Positions 24,945 through 36,000 of a stretch of 64,000 bases of DNA are shown in pieces. The translations under genes and the position numbers were made by a program. Numbering within the stretch: position 1 is the first letter of the stretch; each line of letters starts with the position of its first letter. Below the pieces are notes generated by a model. That model was given only the letters and a program-made list of their open reading frames with translations. It was not told the origin of the DNA and did no database searches. The stretch comes from Loktanella sp. M215 (lineage in GTDB: Bacteria; Pseudomonadota; Alphaproteobacteria; Rhodobacterales; Rhodobacteraceae): the NCBI RefSeq assembly GCF_021735925.1, contig NZ_WMEA01000001.1, positions 278,501 through 342,500 on the forward strand. The letters run 5' to 3'.

Positions 24945-26368
24945 GATAGCGTTCTGGGGCGTGGTGTAATTTTTTCTCCGGCTCGGACTTGAGCCGGATT
25001 ATAGGGCGGCGATTTGCGCCGGGTCTATGGTACCATCTTCGCAGACGGCGGCGACTGTTTCCAGAGTCATGTAGCGGCGCGTGACCGCCCATTCGTCGTT
25101 CTGCTCTAGCATCAAGGCGCCGATGAGACGTCTGATGGCTGGTGCATTGGGGAAAACGCCAACGACGTTGGTTCGGCGCTTGATCTCTTTGTTGAGGCGT
25201 TCAAGCGGGTTGGTCGAGTGGATTTGCCGCCAACGTGCCTGCGGGAAAGTCTTGTAGGCCAGCATGTCGTCTTCTGCGCGCAGCATTAGCTCGGCGAGTT
25301 TGGTGTGACGTGGACGGAAGGCCTCGATCAGCTTCGCCCAGTGCTACTTCGATGCGACGCGTGTGTCTTCGTCAAATGCCGTCCTGAGCGCCGCCGCGAA
25401 GATTTGACGGTCCTTCTTGCCAACACAGGCCAGAGCATTGCGCATGAAGTGAAACCTGCAACGCTGGATCGTAGCCCCTAACACCTTTGCTGCTGCGGCC
25501 TTTAGACCTTTATGCTCATCAGCGATGATCAGCTTGACGCCGCGCCGGCCGCGATCAGCCAGCGAACGCAGGAACTCATCCCAAAACACCTCCGCCTCGC
25601 TGGGCTGAATAGCGACGCCCAGAACCTCGCGTCGCCCGTCCAGAGTGACCACCACCGCTACTATGGCAGCGACACTGACAATGCGTCCGGCGCGTCTGAC
25701 TTTGATGTAGGTGGCATCCAGCCAGAGATAGGGCCATTCGCCCTCCAGTGGCCTCTCAACGAAGGCTTCAACGCGTTCGTCGATCTCGACGCACAGGCGC
25801 GAGACCTGGCTCTTGGAGACGCCGGTCATGCCCATCGCTTTCATCAGATCATCGACCGAGCGGGTTGAGACGCCCTGAATGTAGGCTTCCTGGATCACAG
25901 CCGTCATTGCCTATTCCGAGGCCCGACGGGGTTCCGGGAACTCCGGAAAATATGACCCCTTCCGAAGCTTCGGAATCTGAACATCGACGGTCCCGGCCCG
26001 GGTTTCCTACCGGCGCTCACGATATCCATTCCGCTGGTTGACCCGCTCAGCACGGCGCTCATGCGCACCGGCACCGCACAGTTGGTCCACGTCGAGCGAC
26101 ATCCAACGGTCGGCGACAAAACCCAGCATCTCGGCCAGTATTTGATGGTCTGCGGTCTCTGAAGGAAGCGACTTCAGCGCCATGGCTTCTGCTATAGTAT
26201 CCTTGGTCATGGGTGATCTCCTCGATCGGTAGGTTAGGTCTGCAACCCAAATCCTAACGGAGAACGTCCATGGCCACCCAGAAACCCGCGCGGGCTTCGC
26301 CTGAGCTACGCATGGCTTCACTCAGCCCGCGCTACCTTGGGATTTACACCACGCCCCGGAGCATAGCC
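24945..26368 (-). mobile_element. IS256-family element with 8-bp target duplication
   Basis: The ends share GGGGCGTGGTGTAA, 11 bases in from each outer end, as inverted repeats. The element is flanked by the perfect direct repeat CATTTTGA (24937-24944 and 26369-26376), an 8-bp target duplication inside OrfA of the host IS3 element. Length is 1424 bp with one transposase frame on the minus strand. Confidence 0.88.
24999..26210 (-). pseudogene. IS256-family (mutator-type) transposase with three in-frame TAG codons
   Basis: A single frame of about 403 codons covers the whole protein, from MTKDTIAEAMALKSL to the C-terminal NEWAVTRRYM region. It includes RNGYRER, the core VSKSQVSRLC, WPYLWLDATYIKVR and the motif CRFHFMRNAL. 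TAG codons interrupt it after RNGYRERR, after EPRRASE and after DTRVASK. No insertion or deletion shifts the frame. The DDE residues appear present, so the loss of function is by nonsense changes only. Confidence 0.85.
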
Positions 26369-26601
26369 CATTTTGAAGGAGCACCAGGCTGGGCTTGGGG
26401 CGAAGGATCTGTGCCGCAAGCACGGCGTCAGCGATGCGACCTTCTATAAATGGCGCGCCAAGTTCGGCGGGATGGGGGTGTCGGACGCGAAGAGGCTGAA
26501 GGCGCTTGAGGTTGAGAAGGCCAAGCTCAAGAAGTTGCTGGCCGAGCAGATGATGGATGTGTCGACGCTGAAGGAGATGCTGGGAAAAAACTTCTGAGGC
26601 C

Positions 26602-27119
26602 CGGTGCACGGCGTCGCGCCGTGGATTGGGCCATGACACAGAAGGAATACCGGCAGCGGCGGACTTGTGCTTTGGCAGGCATCGATCCGCGCGTTTATCG
26701 CCGACCACCGCTGCGATCGGAAGACGTTGACCTGCGGGCACGCCTCAAGGCCCCGTCGTCGGAACGCCGGCGGTTCGGCTATCGGCGACTGCATGTCCTG
26801 CTGCGGCACGAAGCTAGTCTGTGAACTGGAAGAAACTCTACCGGATCTACAAGGAGGAGGGGCTGACCGTGCGAAAATGTGGTGGCAGAAAACGTGCGTT
26901 GGGCACCAGAGCGCCGATGGCAATCCCGCAGGGGCCAAACCAGCGGTGGAGCCTTGACTTCGTTTCCGACAGCTTGTCCTGCGGTCGCCGGTTCCGGATA
27001 CTGAACGTGATCGACGACTTCAACCTTCACCGCCCGCATTCAAGCCTCGCTGGCCTGACACCACAGGAATATGCTAACCGGTCAGAAGAAGACCAAAACC
27101 TGAACAGAGCTAACTCATA
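26602..27119 (+). pseudogene. IS3-family OrfB, frameshifted and lacking its catalytic core
   Basis: The N-terminal part reads RVYRRPPLRSEDVDLRARL and FGYRRLHVLLRHE, then shifts frame into NWKKLYRIYKEEGLTVRK and PNQRWSLDFVSD. After RILNVIDDF the frame jumps directly to NLHRPHSSLAGLTPQEYANR, so the second Asp and the Glu of the DDE triad are deleted. Confidence 0.82.
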
Positions 27120-27215
27120 AACGAGGACTCTCAGGGGAGCGGGTCAGGCGCTGCGCCAGAAGACTGGCTATGCGTTCTGACCTACCCCCCGTTCGTCCCT
27201 CGTTCATAACGAGAC

Positions 27216-27896
27216 TCCTAGGGTTTGATATTCGTCGGTTTCGGGTGTGGCAAGCGCGCCGGGCGCGGTGCCATCAAGTAGCTCAAGCGCTCGGCGCGCT
27301 TCTGCGGGGGTCTTGTTCCCGAGCTAGGACGTTGTCGGAAACGATACAAGCGGGTTTCCCATAGATCCGGACTAGTGCATCCAACTCTCGTGCGACCCTG
27401 GCCCCGGAGATGCTGGTGTCGGGGACCAAGCATAGGTTTTCGCGCCAACAATCGTCATCGACCGCCAGGATGCGGAATTTGCGACAGGCCCCGAAAGTGT
27501 CGGACAGGAAGTCCAAGGACCAGCGCTGGTTCGGGCGCAATGGCATTGGCATTGGTGTGCGGCTGCCTCGCGCCCGTTTCCGGCCTCTACGGCGGCGCAC
27601 TGACAGGCCCTCTTCCCGGTAAATCCGATAGAGCTTCTTTTCGTTCATAATCATGCCCACGCGCTCCAGCAGGACGCCAATGCGCCCCTCTCGGCAGATT
27701 GCTGCGCAATCGCCTGCCGGGCAGCGGGATAACCGAACCGGCGACGTTTCTCAGCAATCTTGTTCATTTCCAGACGGATCTCCGGGTTATCGGGCGGCCT
27801 TTCGCACCGCACGGTTTTCGGTTCGACACCGATCAGGACGCAGACCCGGCGTTGAGAGATCTGATGATCCCGCAGCGCTGCGTCCCGCCGTTGCAT
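27216..27896 (-). pseudogene. IS3-family OrfB, rearranged
   Basis: Pieces in order: an N-terminal part with CVLIGVEPKTVRCERP and KRRRFGYP; a frame change; EKKLYRIYREEGLSVRRRRG and PNQRWSLDFLSDTFGACRKFRIL; then IYGKPACIVSDN joined to a C-terminal fragment ending in the ALATPETDEYQTLG-type tail. The region with the catalytic Glu is missing. The join looks like recombination between related elements. Confidence 0.75.
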
Positions 27897-27904
27897 CGGC
27901 GTCG

Positions 27905-28168
27905 TCAGAGCTTTCCCAAGAGATCCTTCAGCACAACATTGTCCAGCATGACATCTGCCACCAGGCGTTTCAGCTTCGCGTTCTCATCTTCGAGCTGTTT
28001 CAGCCGCTTGGCGTCAGACAAATCCATCCCGCCATACTTGGCCTTCAGCTTGTAGAACGTGGCAGGACCCAAGCCATGCTTCCGGCACAGATCAGCCGTC
28101 GGCAAACCAGCCTCCTGCTCTTTGATCATCCCGATTATCTGCGCTTCGGTGAAACAGCTTTTCCTCAT
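27905..28168 (-). CDS. IS3-family transposase OrfA
   Basis: The 87-residue protein has the standard OrfA helix-turn-helix (EAQIIGMIKEQEAG, DLCRKHGLGPATFYKLKAKYGG) and a C-terminal coiled region (LKQLEDENAKLKRLVADVM). It is complete, with AAGGAGCAG upstream, but useless alone because OrfB is destroyed. Confidence 0.85.
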   Translation of the reverse strand: MRKSCFTEAQIIGMIKEQEAGLPTADLCRKHGLGPATFYKLKAKYGGMDLSDAKRLKQLEDENAKLKRLVADVMLDNVVLKDLLGKL

Positions 28169-28197
28169 CTCGTCTGCTCCTTCAGGTTGGGCAGAAA

Positions 28198-28395
28198 CTA
28201 CATCAGATCGAGGGAACTTCCGGGCAGCAGGCCACGTCGCCTCAGCAGTGTCTTCAGCTTTGGCGTCAGGCCCCGGCGCGTGCCGCTGATCAGCACTTTT
28301 GTCGTCGATACATCGTGTCCGGTTTCAAGAATATCCGTTAGGACCGTGCAACGAGCCGGGCAATTCGTCACTGACACGATGAGCATGTCCGACAC
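28198..28395 (-). CDS. short hypothetical protein, possibly a truncated gene
   Basis: The 65-residue frame lies between the IS element and the histidine kinase. It reads SDMLIVSVTNCPARC and ends LLRRRGLLPGSSLDLM just at the IS edge, as if cut there. No family is recognised and no strong ribosome site is seen. It could be the start of a gene broken by the IS insertion. Confidence 0.3.
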   Translation of the reverse strand: MSDMLIVSVTNCPARCTVLTDILETGHDVSTTKVLISGTRRGLTPKLKTLLRRRGLLPGSSLDLM

Positions 28396-28404
28396 GTTCC
28401 GAAG

Positions 28405-29643
28405 CTATTTCAGGCTTCTATCGTCTACGGGAATCGTGATCGTAATTTGGAAGCCACCGCTGTCTATGTTCGACGCGGCAATCGCACCGCCATGCGCTTT
28501 GATTGCACCATATGAAATTGCCAGACCAAGGCCGACACCGACGGAATCCGCCTGCGCATTCAGCCGCACGAATGGACTGAAGATTGCGTCAAGGTCAGTC
28601 TCTGGCACACCGGCCCCCTCGTCGGCCACCGCGAGTGTCATGGCTTCGGTGCTGCGGCACCCCGTCACGATCACGGTGCCCCCCGGCGGCGAATGGTTCA
28701 GCGCATTGCGGATCACGTTCTCGCACGCCCGGTGCAGAAGTTCGGGATCGCCTTGCAGGTCAAGGACGTCAGCCCCGGCATAACGCACATCGATGCCCCG
28801 GGCGCGACCTTCGAACTTCGCATCCGCAATGATATTCTCGATGATATCCAGCAAATCGAATGTCTGGAAGGAATTGACCCGCTCGCTTTTCTCGAACCGG
28901 GCCAGAGTCAGGATTTCATCGACGAGATGGTCGAGCCGCGCGATGTCCCCCTCCATCCGGCCGGCGAGCGCGACACCCCGCGCCGGTGTTTTCTCGATCA
29001 GTCCCACGGCCGCACGCAAGCGCGCCAGCGGCGACCGGATTTCGTGGGAGATGTCGTGGAACAGCCGGCTGCGCCCGTCCGATAAGGCTTGCAGCCGTGC
29101 GGCCGCATGGTCGAAGTCGCGGCCCAGGTCCTGAATTTCCTGGTTAGTCGTGCGCAAACGCCCCTGCATCCGCGTCTCCAGCCGGCCCGCTGCAAGTGAT
29201 CGCAGCCCTTGGCTCACCGCCCTGATCGGCTGCGTCAGCCACCGGGACAGCCAGATCGCCATAAATGCACTGACGCAGATGCCAAGGAACAGAGGCAGCG
29301 TCGCCGGGCGCAAGGCCATCACCACAGCGTCAGTGCTGCTGATCTGCACGACCTCAAAACAGTCCGGACCGGGCGCCCCGATGACCCCGGGCCGACCGCA
29401 GGGCACTTGCGGGTCGAGGTGGACATTCGGATGCGCCGGGGCGACCTGCTGCCAGAAGGTCAGCACGCCCGCTGCACCGGACGCGGCGTGGATCAGCGGC
29501 AACTCTTCGCGCAGAAGTTCGGGCTCTGCCATGCGCCGCGCCTCTTGCGGCGGTGTGACGTCCACGAACAGGATCAAGACCGACACCAGCAGCAGCGTCA
29601 GCAGGTTGGCCGCCCAGACGAAGGCAAAGACCCGCAGGATCAT
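28405..29643 (-). CDS. sensor histidine kinase (CpxA/EnvZ-like)
   Basis: The 412-residue protein has two membrane helices (about 5-27 and 113-133) around a periplasmic domain with two cysteines (CGRPGVIGAPGPDC). HAMP follows, then the H-box FHDISHEIRSPLARL, the N-box ENVIRNALNHS and the G-boxes ADEGAGVPE and GVGLGLAIS. It starts 6 bp after the response regulator stop. It probably phosphorylates that regulator and controls the divergent RND efflux operon. Confidence 0.92.
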   Translation of the reverse strand: MILRVFAFVWAANLLTLLLVSVLILFVDVTPPQEARRMAEPELLREELPLIHAASGAAGVLTFWQQVAPAHPNVHLDPQVPCGRPGVIGAPGPDCFEVVQISSTDAVVMALRPATLPLFLGICVSAFMAIWLSRWLTQPIRAVSQGLRSLAAGRLETRMQGRLRTTNQEIQDLGRDFDHAAARLQALSDGRSRLFHDISHEIRSPLARLRAAVGLIEKTPARGVALAGRMEGDIARLDHLVDEILTLARFEKSERVNSFQTFDLLDIIENIIADAKFEGRARGIDVRYAGADVLDLQGDPELLHRACENVIRNALNHSPPGGTVIVTGCRSTEAMTLAVADEGAGVPETDLDAIFSPFVRLNAQADSVGVGLGLAISYGAIKAHGGAIAASNIDSGGFQITITIPVDDRSLK

Positions 29644-29649
29644 GGCGCG

Positions 29650-30342
29650 TTACTCCCGGACAAGAAGATACCCGATCCCGCGCAGGCTCTGGATCGGAGA
29701 GCGGCCATCGTCGAAGCTGCCGATCTTCTGCCGGATCGCCGAGACGTGCACATCCACCGCGCGGTCGTAGGCGGCAATGGGACGGCCCAGACCCTGTTGC
29801 GACAGGTCCGACCGCGACACGGGCTTTCCGATCTGCGCCATCAACACGTCGAGGATATTGAATTCCACCCCGGTCAGCGTAATCGGTTGATTGGCCCAAG
29901 TCGCAATGCGGCGCTGCCGGTCGATGGTCAGCGGCCCTTCTTTCTGCACGGCCGCATTCTCGGTCACAGCGCCTGCAGCGCTATGGCTGCGGCGCAGGAT
30001 GGCGCGCACCCGTGCGGCCAGTTCGGCAGGCGAACACGGCTTGGCCAGATAATCATCGGCCCCCAGGTCGAGGCCCGTGATCCGGTCCGCCTCGTCACCG
30101 CGTCCCGTCAGCATCAGCACCGGCACGGTGCCTTCCGACCGGATGTGACGCAGCACCTGCAATCCGTCGACGCGGGGCATCATGATATCCAGCACGACGA
30201 TGTCGGCGCGCGCGTCGACGATGCGGCCCAAGGCACGCTCGCCATCGCCTGCGACGGACACCTGAAAGCCCTCCTGCTCCAGATACTCGCCCAGCAAGGC
30301 CGTCAGTGCTGCGTCATCATCGATCAACAGGATGCGTGTCAT
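29650..30342 (-). CDS. OmpR/PhoB-family response regulator (CpxR-like)
   Basis: The 230-residue protein has a receiver domain with the acidic pair in LIDDD, the phosphorylation Asp in VVLDIMMP (about D52) and the switch Lys in LAKP. The C-terminal winged helix contains LTGVEFNILDVLM and RAVDVHVSAIRQKI. It is divergent from the RND efflux operon across 139 bp and is its likely regulator. Confidence 0.93.
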   Translation of the reverse strand: MTRILLIDDDAALTALLGEYLEQEGFQVSVAGDGERALGRIVDARADIVVLDIMMPRVDGLQVLRHIRSEGTVPVLMLTGRGDEADRITGLDLGADDYLAKPCSPAELAARVRAILRRSHSAAGAVTENAAVQKEGPLTIDRQRRIATWANQPITLTGVEFNILDVLMAQIGKPVSRSDLSQQGLGRPIAAYDRAVDVHVSAIRQKIGSFDDGRSPIQSLRGIGYLLVRE

Positions 30343-30481
30343 GGTCGAAAGGCTCCTCTCGTGGCAACCTTAACGGTCTGCCACGGCCCGGATAGCCAGC
30401 TTTTCGCTTCTTTGCACAAACTTGACACAACTTAACATCCGCCCGCGCCATATGAAACCGACCGCGTTTCGGAGCCTGTAG

Positions 30482-31849
30482 ATGAAGACCGCCCTTACCA
30501 TTCTCAGTGCCTGCATGCTGGCAGGGTGCAGCGTCCCGCTGATCCAGCCGGATGCGACGCAACAGGTGTCAGATCATTACAGTGCGGCCGGTCTGCCCCG
30601 TGGGCCTGCGCTGGACGTGAACTGGTGGTCCAACCTGGGCGATGTGCAATTGACGCAGGTGCTGGCCCTGTCACAGGCCAACAGCCCCGACCTGCGCAGC
30701 GCCGCAGCCAGCGTCATTGCGGCCCGCGCACAGGCCGGGCAAAGCGCTGCGAACCTGGCGCCCGGCGTCAACGGGTCGGCGTCTGCCACCACAACGGCTG
30801 TCGGGTTCGACCAGCGCACGACGACCAGTGCGGCCCTGCTGGATGCAAGCTGGGAGGTTGACCTCTTCGGTCGCACGCGCAATGCCGCAACGGCCGATGC
30901 AATCCGCGCCCGTGCCGAGGAGGTGTCCTACGCCGGTAGCTATGTCTCGCTCGCCGCCGAAGTCGCGAATGGCTACGTCACCTACCGCGCCTGCAAACTG
31001 GCCGAGACGGACTACGCCGCCGCTCTCACATCCCAGCAGGACACGCTGTCCGCATCGCGCAGTCTGGTGGACGCGGGCATCAGCGCCGCCGCCGACCTGT
31101 CCTTGGCCCGCGCCAATGTGGCAAGCGCCGAGATCACGTTGACCAGCCAGAAAGCCGACTGCCGGGTCGCGGCGCAAGGTCTGGCCCGCATCGTCGGTGT
31201 GCCGCAAACGCAGATCGACGCTACGCTGGCGAAGGGTGGCGGATTGCCCGGCATAAAGGCGTTCCGGGTCGCGTCGGTCCCCGCCGACATGCTGCGCCAG
31301 CGCCCCGATGTCGTCGCCGCCGAACAGCAATTCGCAGCCAGCCTGCTGGACCTCAAGGTTGCGCAGGCACAGCTTTACCCCTCCCTGACCCTTGGCGGCA
31401 ATGTCAGCCTGTCAGACCCTGCGTCGTGGTCGTTCGGCCCGGCCCTGTCGCTGCCGATCCTTGATGGCGGCGCATCGCGCGCCAACGTCCGCGCGACGAA
31501 CGCAGCGGCGCTGATCGCGGCCGAGACCTACCGTGCCACCGTCCTGACCGCCGTGGCAGAGGTCGAAGGCGCGCTGACCCGTCTGGCCGCCGCGCGGTCC
31601 AATCTGGACAGCGCCGAACGGCTGGTCGCGCAATATCAGGACTATTTCGACGCGGTGGACGAAGACTGGAAGGCGGGCGGTGCCACACTGCTGGACCGCG
31701 AGGATGCACGCCGGCAGGTGCAGTCGGCGCGGATCACCCGGATCATCCAGCGCCAGACGGTGCTGAACCAGTGGATCACACTTTACAAGGCGGTCGGCGG
31801 CGGCTGGGTGCCCGTCGCCCCCGCCGCAGCGCCCACAACAGAAAGCTGA
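30482..31849 (+). CDS. RND efflux outer-membrane factor (NodT/TolC family lipoprotein)
   Basis: The protein has 455 residues, with a lipobox LAGC (Cys16) for lipid anchoring in the outer membrane. Two repeats of the outer membrane efflux domain are seen, with SPDLRSAAASVIAARAQ, RQRPDVVAAEQQFAAS and YPSLTLGG. It forms the exit channel of the tripartite pump encoded with the next two genes. The intergenic region upstream carries the divergent promoter region. Confidence 0.93.
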   Translation: MKTALTILSACMLAGCSVPLIQPDATQQVSDHYSAAGLPRGPALDVNWWSNLGDVQLTQVLALSQANSPDLRSAAASVIAARAQAGQSAANLAPGVNGSASATTTAVGFDQRTTTSAALLDASWEVDLFGRTRNAATADAIRARAEEVSYAGSYVSLAAEVANGYVTYRACKLAETDYAAALTSQQDTLSASRSLVDAGISAAADLSLARANVASAEITLTSQKADCRVAAQGLARIVGVPQTQIDATLAKGGGLPGIKAFRVASVPADMLRQRPDVVAAEQQFAASLLDLKVAQAQLYPSLTLGGNVSLSDPASWSFGPALSLPILDGGASRANVRATNAAALIAAETYRATVLTAVAEVEGALTRLAAARSNLDSAERLVAQYQDYFDAVDEDWKAGGATLLDREDARRQVQSARITRIIQRQTVLNQWITLYKAVGGGWVPVAPAAAPTTES

Positions 31850-31852
31850 GAC

Positions 31853-33058
31853 ATGTTCAAGAAACGCATCACCCTGCTGATCGTGATCGCTCTGATCGCG
31901 CTTGCCGTTGCCGTCTATTTCCTGCGCCCGACACAGTCGCCCACGGTCGCGCATACCGGGACCACCCCGGCCACGGCAGAGCCTGCGACGACAGCCGCCG
32001 CCTTGACCGTCACCGTCAGCCCGCCTGAAACCGCCGACTGGCCGGTCGAGGTGACCGCAAGCGGCTGGCTGGCCGCGTGGCAGGATGTCGTGATTTCCGC
32101 ACAGGTCGGCGGCCAGATGATCCAGACGGTCGAGGCCGCCGTGGGTGACACCGTGGCAGAGGGCGCCGTCATCGCCACCCTGTCGCGCACGTCGCTGGAC
32201 AACGACATCCTGCAGCTGGAGGCATCACTGGAATCCGCGCAGGCCGCCCTTGATCAGGCCACGGCAGAGGCGGACCGCGCCCGAAAGCTGAGCGGCGGCA
32301 GCGCGATATCCGAGCAGCAAGCCGCCCAATATGTCGCGACCGAACGCAAAGCCAAAGCCGACGTCGCCTCTGCCGAGGCGCAACTTGCGTCTGCCAATCT
32401 CGACCTGTCCCATACGCAGGTGACGGCAGTCACAGGCGGCATCGTCGCGTCCCGCAGCGCGGCGATCGGCGATGTCGTGGCCGAGGGGCAAGAGTTGTTC
32501 CGTCTGGTCCGCGATGGCCGCGTCGAATGGCAGGCCGAAGTCCCCTTGGGGCAGTTGCGGCAGGTCGAGGTCGGCACACCCGTCATCGTGCCGACGCCGC
32601 TTGGAAACATCACCGGAACGGTGCGGCGCATCGCGCCTGCCGCATCGGAAAGCAACGGACGGGTGATCGTCTACGTGGCCCTGACCCCGCCGGACGGCGA
32701 CACGCAGCCCAAGACCGGGATCATGATATCCGGCGTATTCCAGACCGGCCTGCGCCCCGCGCTGTCGGTGCCCGCCTCTGCCGTCGTGATGCAGGACGGT
32801 TTTTCCTATGTCTTCGCGCTGAACGATGACGGGGCGACCGTCACGCGGATCAAGGTCGACACGGACCGCCGACAGCGCGACCGGGTCGAGATCACCAGCG
32901 CCCTGTCTGCAGACGCGCAGATCGTCCATTCGGGCGGCGCCTTCCTGTCGGACGGGTCCGTCGTGCGGGTTGTGACGCAGGATGCAGCGAGTGCCGACGC
33001 GGCGGATACGCAAACGGCGCTGAAGACGGCGAATGACCAGACAGGAGCCGACCGATGA
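31853..33058 (+). CDS. RND efflux periplasmic adaptor (membrane fusion protein)
   Basis: The 401-residue protein has an N-terminal anchor (about 6-24), a lipoyl-type half with SAQVGGQMIQTVEAAVGDTV, a coiled-coil hairpin (about 110-180), the second lipoyl half around SHTQVTAVTGGIVASRSA, and C-terminal beta-barrel domains. It starts 3 bp after the outer-membrane factor stop and overlaps the pump gene by ATGA. Confidence 0.93.
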   Translation: MFKKRITLLIVIALIALAVAVYFLRPTQSPTVAHTGTTPATAEPATTAAALTVTVSPPETADWPVEVTASGWLAAWQDVVISAQVGGQMIQTVEAAVGDTVAEGAVIATLSRTSLDNDILQLEASLESAQAALDQATAEADRARKLSGGSAISEQQAAQYVATERKAKADVASAEAQLASANLDLSHTQVTAVTGGIVASRSAAIGDVVAEGQELFRLVRDGRVEWQAEVPLGQLRQVEVGTPVIVPTPLGNITGTVRRIAPAASESNGRVIVYVALTPPDGDTQPKTGIMISGVFQTGLRPALSVPASAVVMQDGFSYVFALNDDGATVTRIKVDTDRRQRDRVEITSALSADAQIVHSGGAFLSDGSVVRVVTQDAASADAADTQTALKTANDQTGADR

Positions 33059-36000
33059 ACATGTCCGCTTGGGCGATCCGCAATCCGGTTCCGCCAATCC
33101 TCGCCTTCTTGCTGCTGACCGTCATGGGTCTGATGGCCTTCAACCGGCTCGACGTGCAGAACTTTCCCGACATGTCGCTGCCGACGATCACGATCTCGGC
33201 CAGCCTTGAAGGGGCTGCTGCGGCACAACTGGAAACCGAGGTCGCCCGCAAGATCGAGGATCAGCTGACAGGCCTGTCGCAACTCGATTCCGTCACAACG
33301 ACGATCACCGACGGATCCGTGAACATCTCTGTCGCCTTCGCTGTCGGCAAGGACGTACAGATCGCCGCGGACGAGGTGCAGTCCGCCGTCGATCAGGCGC
33401 GGAGCGACCTGCCGTCCGAGATGAACGCGCCAACTGTGTCCAAGTCGTCCCTCTCGGGTGGGCCGCTGATCACCTACGTCGTCAGTTCCGACAAGCTGGG
33501 CGACGCAGAACTCAGCTGGTTCATCGACAACGACCTGAAGCGGGCGCTGATGTCCGTCGACGGCGTGGGCGAGGTCGGCCGTCTGGGCGGTGTGGACCGG
33601 GAAATTCATGTCACGCTGAACCCGCTGCTGCTGAACGGTCTCGGCCTGTCGACATCCGACGTGAACAGCGCACTGGACGCCGTGCAGCGCGACCTGTCCG
33701 GCGGCAAGGCCGAGATTGGCGACGTGTCTCAGTCCGTCCGCGTGCTGGCCGCATCCGAAAGCGTCGCGGACCTGCGCGCAACACCGATCCCGCTGCCCAA
33801 CGGCAGCTGGGTGCGGCTGGATGAACTCGGCACCGTGACGGACACGAACGCCGACATCTCGTCGCTCGCCTATCTGAACGGGCAGCCTGTGATTGCGGCG
33901 CAGATCAAGCGGTTGACCGGGTATTCGGACATCGAGGTGACCGAAAATGCCCGCGCCGCAGTCGAAGCCTTCGCCGCCGCAAACCCGCAGGTCACGATCA
34001 CCGAGGCTTACAACACCATCCTGCCGACGGAGCAGAACTACGACGCCTCCATGACCATGCTGTACGAAGGCGCGATCATCGCCGTGATCGTGGTGTTCCT
34101 ATTCCTGATGGAATGGCGCGGCACGATGCTGGCCGCCATCGCCCTGCCTCTGTCGATCATCCCGACGTTTCTGGTGATGGACTATCTGGACTATTCACTG
34201 AACACGGTGACTCTGCTGGCCCTGTCACTGGTCGTCGGCATCCTCGTCGATGACGCCATCGTCGAGGTCGAGAATATCGAGCGTCACATGCAGATGGGCA
34301 AACCCGCCTATGAGGCGTCAATGGAGGCCGCGGACGAGATCGGCCTCGCGGTGATCGCCACGTCCTTCACCCTGATCGCCGTCTTCATGCCGACCGCCTT
34401 CATGGGGGGTGTCATCGGGATCATCTTCAAGCAGTTCGGGATAACGGCGTCGGTCGCGGTGTTCTTTTCCCTGCTTGTCGCACGCCTGATCACCCCGATG
34501 ATGGCCGCCTATATGATGCAGGCCAAACCCGAGGCGGAAAAGCCCGACGGCATCATCATGCGCAGCTATCTGACGCTAATCCGGGGTGCCTTGCGGCGGC
34601 GCTGGATTCCGGTGCTGGGTGTCATCGCTTTCTTCGGGCTGACCATTTTCATGCTGGGCCACCTATCGACGGGCTTCTTCCCGGCCTCCGACAGCAGCCA
34701 GACGCAGGTGAACATCACCACGGCCCCCGGCACGACCATCGCGGAAACCGACGCCGTGTCGCGCCGGGTGTCCGATGCGGTCGTAGGTGTCGATCATGTG
34801 CTGGCGGTGTTTCAGGCCACCGGGTCCGCGTCCAGCGGCGGCATGGGGGGTGGCAGCGCGACCAGTTCCGTCACGGCGGCGACCATCGTCGTCGACCTGA
34901 CCAACATCGACGACCGCGACGTGACCCAGACCGAAATCGAGGCATCCCTGCGCGAAGCGGTGCAGGACATCCCCGGTGCCCGGATCGAGGTCGGATCGGG
35001 CGGCAACGGCACGCAGCTTCAGATCACGATGGCCGGCGACAATTCCGACACGCTGGAACAGGCCGCCACCGATCTGGAAGAGGAGGTGCGCGCCAACATT
35101 CAGGGGATCGGCAACGTCACCTCCTCCGCGTCCATCCAGTCGCCCGAGATCGTCATCACACCCGACCTCGCTGTCGCGGCGTCCTACGGCGTGACGTCGC
35201 AAGGCATCTCCGACGCGATCCGCGTCGCGACCTCCGGTGCCTACGACTCGGCACTGTCGAAACTGAACCTGCCAGAACGACAGATTCCGATCCGGGTCAC
35301 GCTGGACGATCAGGCGCGCCAAAGCCTTGAGCAGATCAAGCAACTGCCGGTGGCAGGGGTCGACGGAAATGTGACGCTCGGTGCCATCGCCGACGTGTCG
35401 ATGGGGTCGTCACCGTCGCAAATCAACCGCCTTGACCGGTCCCGCAACGTGTCCGTCACGATCGAATTGAACGGACGCGGCCTGTCGGACGTCAATGCAG
35501 AGGTGGCCCGACTGTCCAGTTACCAGACCCTGCCCGCAGGCGTCAGCCTTGTCGAACAGGGCGACATCAAGCAGCAGTCGGAACTGTTCACGAACTTCGC
35601 GACCGCCATGGCACTGGGCATCTTCTGCGTCTACGCGGTGCTGGTTCTGCTGTTCAACGACTTCCTGCAACCGGTCACGATCCTGACGGCTTTGCCACTG
35701 GCCCTTGGCGGGGCGCTGTTTCCGCTCGTCGTGACTGGCACCAGTTTCTCGATGCCGGCGGTTATCGGGCTGCTGCTGTTGATGGGGATCGTGTCGAAGA
35801 ACTCGATCCTGCTGGTCGATTACGCGCTTGAGGCGCGCAAGACCGGCATGAACCGCTTCGACGCGCTGGTCGACGCCTGTCACAAGCGCGCGCGGCCCAT
35901 CGTCATGACCACGGTCGCCATGTCGGCCGGCATGCTGCCCGCCGCACTTGGTTTGGTCGAGGGCGACCCCAGCTTCCGCCAACCCATGGCGACGGTCGTG

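Larger units (their letters stand above)
24899..26597 (+). pseudogene. IS3-family OrfA, interrupted
   Basis: The first part, MKLSGFTEEQIIGIL (24899-24944), continues after the IS256-type insertion as KEHQAGLGAKDLCRKHGVS (from 26369) with a helix-turn-helix and a leucine-zipper-like end, stopping at 26597. The joined frame would give a typical OrfA of about 88-90 residues. It is inactive because of the insertion. Confidence 0.8.
24835..27146 (+). mobile_element. IS3-family element, disrupted by an IS256-family element
   Basis: The left terminal repeat TGACCTGCTCCCCTGAAATG (24835 on) pairs with the right one, which reads TGACCCGCTCCCCTGAGAGT on the other strand (ends 27146). Between them lie OrfA, split at codon 16 by the inserted element, and an OrfB with a frameshift and loss of the catalytic core. 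No clear target duplication flanks the whole element. Confidence 0.8.
27178..28202 (-). mobile_element. second IS3-family element, internally deleted
   Basis: The left edge, TGACCTACCCCCCGTTCG at 27178, resembles the terminal repeat at 54697 of another copy. The right edge near 28202 reads TGTAGTTTCTGCCC on the minus strand. OrfA is intact; OrfB is broken. The segment 27178-27318 is nearly identical, in reverse orientation, to 54549-54697. Confidence 0.7.
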
